DNA from: Heligmosomoides polygyrus polygyrus
Lineage: Eukaryota > Nematoda > Chromadorea > Rhabditida > Heligmosomidae
NCBI GenBank assembly: GCA_947396885.1
Contig: OX377202.1
Coordinates: 85,478,408-85,542,407, forward strand
Reading direction: 5' to 3'
DNA: 64,000 bases
Shown: positions 35,410-45,600 of the stretch, one piece after another
How the letters are laid out: every line of letters starts with the position of its first letter
Position numbering within the stretch: position 1 is the stretch's first letter
Made by a program: the position numbers and the translations under genes
Notes under the pieces: model-generated
Told to the model about the DNA's origin: nothing
The model's database searches: none
The model's input: only the letters and a program-made list of their open reading frames with translations

Positions 35410-36590
35410 TTTCGAAATTAGAAAACCCAATAATTTTTTGAAGAGTAGAGAGTGGAGTGCTCTTTTTCCATATAGAAAGCGGTTTTCAAAAAAGGGGTCT
35501 TCGGGAGCGGTAGGGGTTCGATTTTTTGGCAAAAATCGACCAGAAATAGAATCCCCTCGCCTCCTATAAGGACCTCTTTTGTGAAAAACGATCTATGTAT
35601 GGTAGATAGAATATTTCTTCTATTTTTCAAAAGGCTATTGACTTGTTTGAAAATCGAAAAAAGAACCGAGTTTTGAACATCTTTTGTAAAATTACTCGTG
35701 ACTCCGGCGAAGGATCGTCCAACTCCTCTACTCACGACTTCCCAAAATTGATCATAACTCATTTCATTTTTTTAAATTCAAAAGTCCAAATAGCTTTTTA
35801 AAAAATAGAAAAATGCGTTCTAAACATATAGAAGGCGGTTTTCAAAAAAGGGGTCTTCATAACCCCTTTTCTGAAAACCGCCTTCTATATGTTTAGAACA
35901 CATTTTTCGGGGCCGGTGGTTCGCTTTTGGTACGGATTTCTGCAAAAATGGACCAGAAATCGAACCCCACCGCCTCCTAAGAATGCTACCCTTTTGAAAA
36001 CTACTTCTGGTAGGGTTTGAAACGCTTTTTTTAGTTTTTTTAAAAGCCATTGGCTTTTCTAAATTGCAAAAATCTTAAGGATAAGAAGGATAAAGGACGG
36101 CATTATTCAATCCTCTTTGGGATACTACACGCATTCTACTTCTACGGGATGTCGCAGAGGCGATTGAATGCGTATTTGACCATACAATGACTTGCGGTGG
36201 CCAGCCGATGTACAAGTCAGTGCTTTATCCTTCCCAGACAAGTCTGGTACCAATTCACCGGCCCCAGAGGGATGGAAGGCTTGTTTGGCCTGGGCGGGAA
36301 ATTCGAACCAGGAACCTGGTATCGGGTACAAGCGACAGCCGGCGCCTCCTCCAACTGCGCTCCACGCGCCCTCAAAAATCTTACCGAGGTATAATTTATG
36401 CAAAATCATTTGAATTTTTCGCACAAAAATCGAAGCCCTCCGTCCCGTTGGAAAACCAGGTTTTTGAAAACCGATTTTTATACTCTTTTCTTTTAGTTTT
36501 AAAAGAGCCATTGGCTTGTTCAAATTCTGAAAAACCTCCCGAGTTGTAGTCATTTGTGTGAGCGTCGAATTTCGTCGCTCCTATGACGTC
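35410..36590. repeat. Unclassified repeat block with perfect hairpin
   Basis: Diverged copies of CATATAGAAGGCGGTTTTCA, GACCAGAAATCGAACCCC and a KCCATTGGCTT-type segment recur along the block. At 35,817-35,900 a hairpin pairs GTTCTAAACATATAGAAGGC with its inverse. A SINE is inserted at 36,078. No coding sequence recognised. Confidence 0.6.
36078..36372 (-). mobile_element. tRNA-derived SINE, copy with 11-bp target duplication
   Basis: The duplication CAAAAATCTTA flanks it (36,067-36,077 and 36,373-36,383). The minus-strand head reads GAGGGCGCGTGGAGCGCAG, with a B-box region CCTGGTTCGAATTTCCC. The tail is GGATAAA-type in plus-strand view. The body contains the block that falsely reads [20 protein letters not shown]. 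Confidence 0.9.
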
Positions 36591-36928
36591 GGTGCCATAT
36601 CCACCAGGGTCGATCCAACCTATTAACTTCAGAAAACCACGATTTTTTCATTGTGCATGGGTCAAGAGTTGAAATTTTTTGTGGCAAGATATCAACTGTG
36701 TGGGTGATCTGCTTCAGGTCAGAATTAATTAGTTTTTCTTGAAGAACGAAAAATTTAAATATGATCCACCCTAATCACATCGAAGATCGCTGCAAAGAAG
36801 CTTAGTTTTTCACTGCATATTAATTATAGCTTAAACTTTAAGATGGCACGATTTTCGCTCTTTGATGTTTTTCCTTCAAAAGGTAAAAATTTTTGCCGTG
36901 AGAAATCCATCCTTCAGCTGCGTCTCCG

Positions 36929-37145
36929 TCATCGATTCCAGGAGTCTCTCAAAAATGTTGTGGAGAGAGCACTTAAGTCAATCTTAGCAATTGACACTCG
37001 GCATTGTATAGAGTACAATTTCAAATGCAGATGTTGCTCCTTCAGATACAAAAATGTGTCGTGTCCATGATATTCTCGGAAAGCCTGAAAAGTTGAACTC
37101 GTTATGATTAATTCGACAACTGCTCTCAAAAGTGCTTTATTTTCA
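36929..37145 (-). CDS. Possible exon, unknown protein
   Basis: On the minus strand, TTTGTTTGTTTACAG precedes a 72-codon open segment reading ENKALLRAVVELIITSSTFQ then AFREYHGHDTFLYLKEQ, ending at a TGA. The acceptor is strong, but no partner exon or family could be assigned. Confidence 0.25.
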
Positions 37146-37149
37146 ACTG

Positions 37150-38180
37150 TAAACAAACAAAATATTATTATCAAAAGATTACATGCTCAAAACCTTTATC
37201 AGCGTTTTTTATAACAAATTACTAGATCAAGCAGTTACTCAGTAGCACTCTTCCTTGAACTAATGTGACACAGTCGATGCTGCACCTGGAAAGAAGAACC
37301 TACTTAAGGGTATAAAAATCGCGTGAAAATTTTAAACATTCAATGCAAATAGCTACACGAGGGGGAGTCGTACCAAATTCGCTCTCGGAGGGGGGGGGGG
37401 GGGTTGTAAAAAAAAGTCGAACCCCACGCTTGTGATTCAGCAACTGCCGGTTCTTGCCTGGTCCACGTTGTGGCTCTCTGTGTCTCCATGGGTGCTTCGT
37501 TAGGTGTGTCTTATGTACTACAGGAAACGGAGCGACGCGACTGACCACGATAGGGTGATGTGGGTGTACGCCCGTTTTGGATGAGAACAGGATAACTCCA
37601 GTGAGGATGCCGTGGAGTTTTTATACTACCGCTAATCAGAGGATTATTGTGTGCCCTGTCGTAAGGGGGACCCTAAAGTGTCAGTTATGTCTGCTATTTT
37701 ATGTCGCTCTACCACACCGTTTAAGCGGATCTCTCGGGCGCATTCAATGAAGAGACAAAAATAACTCAACACCTCTTCCTAGTAGGGTGGAATTATTAAA
37801 ATAACAAAAAGGCGCGAAATGTCGCAAGTGGATAGGGGAATAGGCAAGGGGGGGGGGGGAAGGGTGGGGCAGATCACCAGATCACATTACAGATCTTCCA
37901 CAAACAAGCGGTCGGATCATTAGATTGTATATCATGTTAACCACATTACGAATGCTATAGCAGCGAAAACAAAGAAGAATAGATGAAAGCATAACTCTAT
38001 GTCTTTAAGGTAATAAGAGTGAAACAAGTTGAAAGCTGCGAATAAAGCCAGTTAGGCGGTAGCTTTGAGAGCCAAAGTAAGAAGCAGGAAAACAAACTAT
38101 ACATCACTTTTCCGATCCCTATGACGGCATCACGGGGCCCTATTCAGACCGGGGTTTCTTCTCTGCTTTCCGTATTCTTT
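37150..38180. other. Unassigned interval
   Basis: G runs near 37,388 and 37,850; no supportable gene. Confidence 0.4.
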
Positions 38181-38986
38181 TATTAGGGGGCCAAAAGTAA
38201 TGAGACTCTCCATGCCGTGTCCATATATCTCGTGGCTGGAGTCTGGCTTCGTGCTTATCGTATTTGTGTGTTTGTATGCTACCTACTGAAGGTCACCTGA
38301 GAAGCTCTTTCCAGAAGCATGCCAAAACCGCAGTCTGTCTCATGCCGAAACCCCAGCCTGACGAGTCGACCTGTGTCGCGCAAATCACTCCCGATTCCCG
38401 ACCCCGAGCAGCAGGATGAGAAGTACGTCTCCTACCTTAACCCTGCCAAGCAGCCAGTCTGGGTGAGGTCTGTTGACCCGTTACCGACCTTCGTTCGGCG
38501 AGATGTTCACGGCGAGAAGACCTTCAGAGCTTTTGGGTCTGCGCCCATGTACCGGTATACTGGAAGCTGTTTACCAAAAGCACGATGATGGACTCCAAGG
38601 TCGTGGTAAACGAAATAGAAGAGAGACCTGCGACTCGAACTTATTCAGTCGCAGCGCGTCAAGAAGGTCCCCCTCTTCGACAACGCCGCACCCCATTGGG
38701 AACAAGTGACCACGGATAAGCTTGCCCAGCTGGGCTAGGTTCAAATGCTTTGCCCACCGTATTCGCCGGACATCTCTCCATGCGACGGCCACCACTTCTT
38801 GGGCCTACGGGACTTCCTGGTCGGAAGGGACACAAGAACCTAATCAGTCCTTGACAACCATATCGAGCAGTTGATCAACACCAGGCTCAAGCAGTTCTGG
38901 AAAGATGGGATCAGGAAGTTGGCTGAGCGATGGCAGCAAGTCATTGACCTTAATGGCATACACATTCCTCAGCATCGTTGAATTGT

Positions 38987-41190
38987 TATTTATTTATTTT
39001 ATTTATTTATTGAATACGTTACATAGACGTGCCATAGTCAAAAACATCAGACAGGCAGAAAGTTAGAACAGAACACGTAATGCAGCTGTCTAATTGCAGA
39101 CAAAATTAGTCAAGAATAGGAGAAAAAACAAAACGGAAAACTAGGGATAAAACATAGGTAAAAAGGGGGAGGATGGAACGCCAAGACATCCAAGAGGTAA
39201 AAACCATCAACGGAACCGAGCATAATTCCCACCACTAAAACACCTTTTGGAAACACCGGATTGGGTGCCACTATCGGACGCCACACCGGGAGACAGGCTC
39301 CAGCATTACTAAATCGACTTTTAGTATTTCCAACAAATTCTTTTTGGATAACATTCATGCTAGAGAGAGACGGTAGGAGGTTAAAGCAATCTAGCCTATA
39401 TCCGGTACGAGCTCAAGAGTGTACTGACAGTACGACTCCGCGAACGGTGCCAACGAAGAAGCACGTCCTGAAGCAGTCCTAAATCGGGTAACTTCCAAGA
39501 GAAGAACAGATTCTATAGCTATATATTGGACATGAGTGAGTTAGACGTGCTGCCTGTGGCCCTTGAAAAAGTAGCGAAGCGTGATACCCGTAACGTATAA
39601 TCGACACTAAAGAAAATCGTTGAAATTCCAGGGGCGGCCAAGGATTCCCTAGATTGACCTGCAAGACACAATTATGCTTTTAAAAACCAGATAGGCTGCA
39701 AAGGATTGTAAATGTAACGTCATAAACTGTAGTTTTCAACGGATGCTTATCTCACATGTGATCGTCCGGAAGTGGCATCCTAGTGTTGTGAATTCTTGAT
39801 ACTGTGATTATATAGAGGTATGGAAAGCGCTCAATTCCATTCTTGATACTGTGATTATATAGAGGTATGGAAAGCGCTCAATTCCATTGAGTCCAAGGAG
39901 CAACAAGAATTTACCTTATGTGAAAGAAGGGCAAAGTTACAAACAAAAAGAACCAAAATGAACAGTGACGATTACACTAACATGCCCGTACAAAAGCAAA
40001 GGTTTCGCTTTCACAAATCAACGCCACAATCACATGACGGAACAAATACTGTCCAGGCCCGCACCTGCAATACGCAAAGGTAAATACATGAAGAAAAAAC
40101 AGAAGAAAAATCAAACTGTGTCATTAAGGCCAAGAATCTCGAGAACGTTATGTTTTCCAAGTCTCTTCTTGAAGGTCAGTCCGTCTTGCGTACTGAGAAC
40201 GTCTATCGGTAACCATTTGATTAAAGTTCCTTCTCAAAATTTTTCTACATTTCAGCTGGAACCCGTCTGTTCCTGAGCTATGTAGTTGGTCTAAAGACCC
40301 AGTATCTGCTTGCAGGAAGACAAATTTCTTTGCTGAGTATACGAAAGCAGAAAACAAGATCCGCCACAACCCTTCTGCAGTGTAATATCTTAAGCTGAAG
40401 TCTTCTTGAGCGCTCTTTGTAACACGGTATCACCTCACCAAAATCTACCTGTCTATCTCTATATGCTCTAAGAAATGCAAGCCTTCTAAAATTTTCTTGA
40501 ACTTTTTCGAGAAGCAGAATGTGCTTCTTTAGGGTGGGGTTCCAAGCAGGCGAGCCATATTCTAAGTGAGGCAAAACGTAAGTTTTATACAGGCGCGTCA
40601 AAATTCTAAGATCACTAACATGAATGCTACGAAAAAATGCAGAAGAGGGCAGAATACGCAGTATCAACGGCGTTTTTGTTGTGCACAGAGAAGTTCAACG
40701 TAGAGTCAACGAGAGTACCATGAAGCTGCTTCATAGACCCAGAATACGCTAGGTGACGTTCTTTGTAAGCACAGAATTTTTGTACGTGATAACCTATATC
40801 GCGACAAACCTTCTTGTATAAGGCGTTGGACAAGGGATTTGGAACGGAATAGAAGAGTCGTACCTTTTGGTTTAAAAGATTCCGAATATGGACGGGAAAT
40901 TGTTTACTCGTAGGGTACTTCACAGCAAAAGGGACGGATCCAGCGAGCACTCCGTAAACAACATTGCAAAATCTGCGGTACATATCTGACGCTGAGGAGT
41001 AACCAGAAAAAAATTTCCATCCAGTTGATGCTGTTGAACAGGGTGTGAAGGTATCTATAATCTACTCTAGTAAAATCAGGCAAAGGGATAAGTCCAGATT
41101 TCGTATCATTGAGCCTAAATCCAAAATGAATGATTGTAGAATCGGACGTAGAGAGCGGTGGAAGATAATCAAATATCTTGGCAAGAGGGG
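38987..41190 (-). mobile_element. CR1-like LINE fragment inserted in mariner derivative
   Basis: It starts (plus view) with a TTTATT tail at 38,987-39,010, so the 3' end is on the left. Minus-strand segments IPLPDFTRVDYRYLHTLF (41,100), LYKKVCRDIGYHVQ (40,810), LYKTYVLPHLEYGSPAWNPT (40,585-40,527) and VVADLVFCFRILSKE match CR1-type reverse transcriptase regions after the catalytic core and the C-terminus. Frameshifts are frequent. Confidence 0.7.
39795..39888. repeat. Perfect 47-bp tandem duplication
   Basis: TCTTGATACTGTGATTATAT and the 27 bases after it occur twice in direct succession without mismatch, indicating a recent event. Confidence 0.95.
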
Positions 41191-41254
41191 GTAATTGAGT
41201 TATAAAGAGATGAAGAATTTTTTCAATTTGTCTCATTACTTTTGGCCCCCTAAT

Positions 41255-41590
41255 ATCTTTTTGCATATTAGATTTATGTGGTCTCAACGGCGAGCTCCAT
41301 CTTCAAAATGCGTAAAAAGTGGAGAAAGGAAGGCGAGGATGGTGAAAGTCACGCTCGCAGCCTTTTTACACAAAATCTGGACCGTGATGCAAAGGCTGCT
41401 GGGCTCGTCCACACCAAGCTCAAAAATGATCCTCTACCTTATTCTAGGACGGTCGACAACGAGGCTATAATCGAATGAGACGTGTACGAGCCCTTACGGT
41501 TATGGAATAAGCTGCCGTACAGTTGTCATTCTTAGGGGTGAGCGTTCTCCTCGTGCCTTATCCAACCTGCCTATTCCAGCATCAAGGGAA
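41255..41590. other. Unassigned interval
   Basis: No gene supported. Confidence 0.35.
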
Positions 41591-41599
41591 GTTTCCTGT

Positions 41600-42200
41600 A
41601 GCTGTATTAATGAAGCGATGGCAGCGATGACAGCGGGAAGATGAGCGAGATCTCCGCGCATCCGCTCTTTTCCCTTCCCGCCCTCCCGGAACGGATTTGG
41701 TTCGCATGTTCATATTTGTTTCACGAATAGATATTTCCAGCTCCCCGCCAGAAGCCGTATTCATGAACGTGCCCGGGAAGGCTTCCTACAGGAGGCGACC
41801 TTGGGCCGGATTCATCATCGACTTACGTAACTTCAACTAAGAATTGTAAGCTTATCAAGCGATATGGTGAACGATAAGCCGCGTAGAAAGCTCAGATTAC
41901 GCGGCTTATCGCTCCCCATATCGCTTGAAAAGCTTACAATTCTCCGTTAAAGTTACATAAGTCGTTGATGAATTCGGCCCCTTGTCGGATGCTGGGACTG
42001 CCTATTCATGAAGCTAATATGAATATGAAAACCAACCGCGTACAGGTAGGCCGGGAAGGGAATTGAGCGATTGCGGAAAGATCTCGCTCATCTTCTCGCT
42101 CCCGTCGCTTCATGAATACGGCTACAGGTCTTCCCCGTGGGAATTCGTGAACATTCCCAGGAGCCTTCATGAGTACGGTCACTGATGTCGCGGATGGAAG
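41600..42200. repeat. Cluster of GC-rich MITE-like repeats
   Basis: Inverse segments GATGAGCGAGATCT at 41,642 and 42,085 and repeated GTATTCATGAA motifs belong to the family also at 19.6 and 21.6 kb. A different MITE sits in the middle (41,804-41,979). Confidence 0.55.
41804..41979. mobile_element. Palindromic MITE with 5-bp target duplication (copy 1)
   Basis: The termini GGCCGRATTCATC are flanked by CCTTG (41,799-41,803 and 41,980-41,984). The whole element is close to a palindrome centred on AGATTACGCGGCTTATC. Confidence 0.8.
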
Positions 42201-42434
42201 GAGAACGAAAAAAAAGGTTTTTATCAAGCGTGTTGGAACAGTCCCAGTGTCCTTCTCGGTAAGGCCCGCCGACGTGATCCAAAATCGGGTGTACAAATAT
42301 ACCTCATTTTAGGTAACGTAACGCAGACTTTACCTTGAGAAATCTCTTTCATTGAGTTTTCAAATAGGTAGAGCATTCTTGCGTCACATTCTTCTCGAAA
42401 CCGATTAGAAACAAAACCAATATTGGTAAGAAAT

Positions 42435-42440
42435 TTTATT
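42435..42440 (-). terminator. Poly(A) signal of the PTP gene
   Basis: AATAAA on the minus strand, about 93 nt after the PTP stop codon; the spacing suits a short nematode 3' UTR. Confidence 0.6.
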
Positions 42441-42532
42441 TGCAGTTCGGTCATACGTCATTACTCATTTCGAAGACACATTGGTTTTTACGAACGCAAT
42501 AGCAGCGTGAAACTGTATTAGTACAATGAGAA

Positions 42533-42667
42533 TTAGAAGCCTTTTGTAGCTTTTAGATAATCCTTCGTGAACTCTTCGAGATACGGCTGCACACTGTCGT
42601 CCAAATATCGTGCACGGTTTAGGTATACTAACAACACTTGATGCACGTAGAGATATTGATGCTCGGT
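42533..42667 (-). CDS. PTP last exon (Q loop and C-terminus)
   Basis: Acceptor ATGATTTCCAG; it ends at TAA. Its 44 codons begin [16 protein letters not shown], continuing the Q-loop motif from the previous exon, and finish with an unconserved tail ending ATKGF. Confidence 0.92.
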   Translation of the reverse strand, partial: TEHQYLYVHQVLLVYLNRARYLDDSVQPYLEEFTKDYLKATKGF

Positions 42668-45600
42668 CTGGAAATCATTTTTGTAGGTACCTTTTCATCT
42701 TTGTCGATTTTCTCCTTCACAGAAAATAATGCGAAGAAGGGTTGTTGAAGTTAAAAACTATTTTACCGGGTTATCACTTTAGACACCACTTTTGTGAAAG
42801 GGCTTTCGATCGAATACATCAAATTGATGCTGTTACACCGCTGCGATTCAGTGTTAGGCCTATGGTATAGTCCCGCGGAAGTATCCGCGGAACGGGAATA
42901 ATCTAGCCAGGACCCAGCGCGCGCCCAATAGCCGCAGTCCGCAACGCCCATTTTCTGCGGATCGTCGGCGGCGATCGGTGGACGGTATCCTTCCCGTCCG
43001 CCGACCGACCCCGCCGACCGACAACCTCCCGCAGTGAAATGCACCGCGAGAGGCTGTCGGCGTTATCAAACACTTTATCAAAAATAAACGTGCTCCTATT
43101 CGAAAGCGACCGATTTTGTGAACTTGGAACGTTCCTAGCTCACGGAGTGATAAAGCGCTCCAACGCGATTATCATTCAGTGTCGGCCGTTGACCGGCCCA
43201 TCTTTCGCGGTGCATTTCTCGTCCGCGGACGTCCCGCGGGCACTCCCACGGGACTATACCATAGGCCTTAGTAACTGCTTAGCACGCGAAGGGAAACGTT
43301 AATCTTCGGGTTTGGGCAGTTATCAAAGCATGTCACCCTGCAGAAATCGCAGACAATTTCATCAGCGCAGTAGCGTTGCAGCATTGTGATATCTAGAGGT
43401 GAAACCACACGGTAGTAACGCCATGCTAGAACATCTATAGTACACCTACAGGAATCGTAGAGACTAAGATGAGCACCCGGATCCATCCTAGTCGAAAGCG
43501 GCGCCGCTTGATAAGCGAAACAGAAGCAAATAGGACGGCCTCTTCCGAGTAGGAAATTCTGTAGAAAGATCCTTTCATAGATTGGCCCAGTGTGGTGTCT
43601 TTGTAACGCATTCCAATTTCAACTGCACCGTCACTGTCAAAAGAACAGGATGAAGTTCCCCCTCCCCATTAGGGTCGATGCGAACTCCCACTATTAGGAA
43701 AGAAAAGCACTTCACGGAAAGAACATCGGTAGCTGCTCACCTGCACACTGTTATTCCTTTGTTTTCGAAGTTCAAGTAGATATTCACGCATTTCTAGTAG
43801 TGGTGCGGGACGATGCAGCAGCTCCATAGCATGTTGTATAAGGACAATAGAACCGGTTCTACCAATACCGGCCGAACAATGAACAATTATTGGTGTTCTA
43901 AAAGTGCTGTTTTTTACTTATTTTGTACGCTCATAAAAATAAAATTAAAAGCTATCATGGAATGTTGACGTCTAGGAAGAACATATCTCCGCAATTTTTT
44001 GTTCTTATAGTTTTTCGCAAAGCGTTTATAATACGTCCAAAACGCTCCGAAAACATTCTATCCGTCTCGAGTATCTAATGTGTCGAGTAAAAGTATTTTG
44101 GGATTTAAGCAAGTGAATCAGAATCAGTATTTTAGTGAATTCGCTAACGTACTTCGCGACTCGCCAAAGAACTTTTCTATCTTCTAAATGCATTATTTCA
44201 AAAAATTCGAAGGCGCAATAGAACGTGGGAAAACAGCATAAAAATAAGAGTAAAAAAGCATTCGCGCTGTGCCTGACGTCACGTGCGCAATTCCTTATGT
44301 CAAAGAAACAGATTACCATTGGAGCCCGATATACTCTGTCATTTACGGCTATGATAGTACGGTTTGTTTTTGCTTATTTTTGCAGACCATTGTTTTTTGT
44401 TGTTTTTTTGTTTTTTGGGCGCGTTTGGTGCAGTGGAGGAGGCGCCGACTGTCGCCTGCGCCCGATACCAGGTTCCTGGTTCGAATTTCCCGCCCAGGCC
44501 AACCAAGCCTTCCATCCCTCCGGGGTCGGTGAATTGGTACCAGACTTGTCTGGGAAGGATAAAGTGTTGACTTGTTCATCGGTTGGCCACCGCAAGTCAT
44601 TGTATGGCCAAATACGCATTCAACTCGCCTCCACGACATCCCGCAGAAATAGAATGCGTGGCGCATCCCAAAAGGAATTGAGTAACGCCGTCCTTTATCC
44701 TTATCCTTTATTGTTTTTTAAGGAGTCATAATCGGGAGAGTGAGTCCTCTAATATTCAGTGAAGATTAACCAGGGAACTACCTGAAGTGTAGGTCTTAAC
44801 CAGAGATGCTCATGACATTCACTAGGAGATTCACTCATCAGATCACTAAGAGATGCGATGCATATGGGCAGAACCGACTCCCTCTCAGAAGTAACACTAT
44901 GCAAGTCTCTCGACCCGAGTACAACTTTGAGCAGAGTTACAGCCCGTGGAAGCCCATTGAAACGGAGTGGTGAAGCAAGCAAGAAGGCTCGTATCTTACC
45001 ACTCTCGAGTTCATTGTTCCTCGAAGGCGTGTGTCGATCAGGCGGCCGAGTGGATAGCGTAGCAGACTTACGAGCGAAGGGTCAGGGGTTTGGATTTTGC
45101 GTGGCGCGTGCCTTTTGCGTTTTGACAAACCTCATGTTTCTGCGAGAGGTGCATGCGTTGACGGTAGAGTAGGCAAACCACAGGGTTACATATTGTTAAC
45201 CTTATGAATGATAAAGGTTGGCATTACTATATAGAGTTTTGGATGCGCCGTGTATTCTACTCCTGTGGGAAACAGTTAAGGCAGTTTGCATGCGAATATA
45301 GCTTTTACAATGGCTTGTAATGGCCAACCCATGGGCAAGTCAGGGTTTATCCTTCCGAGACCAGTCTGGTTCAAAACCGCCGATCTAGCCGGAATGGAAA
45401 ACTTGTAGTTAGTCTTGGCGATTCCAGAACCAAAAACCTTGAATTCCAGAACGTGAGGCTTGTCAAAACACAAGGCACATGCGTCACGCAGAATCCAAAC
45501 CCTTGACCTTTCGCTCGTAAGTCTGCTACGCTATCCACTTGGCCGCCTGGGGCCGAATCATCAACGATTTACATAACTACAACAGAGAATTCACAGCGGA

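Larger units (their letters stand above)
38183..41253 (+). mobile_element. Deleted mariner derivative, copy B, split by a LINE
   Basis: The ends TTAGGGGGCCAAAAGTAATG and its inverse lie between TA duplications (38,181-38,182 and 41,254-41,255). Transposase remains read DEKYVSYLNPAKQPVWV and LFDNAAPH, with an intact second Asp, and SPDISPCDGHHF. The N-terminal binding domain is missing, as in copy A, so both descend from one deleted master. The element is interrupted between 38,987 and 41,190; removing that block restores the copy A order at the 3' end. Confidence 0.85.

Noticed and set aside
43268..43486. Additional PTP exon between the P-loop exon and the last exon
   Set aside because: The open frame has no PTP motif, and the P-loop exon joins directly in phase with the Q-loop exon at 42,667.
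45036..45110. Functional tRNA-Ser or tRNA-Leu gene
   Set aside because: It occurs as inverse copies in foldback arms and lacks a proper acceptor stem and B box.
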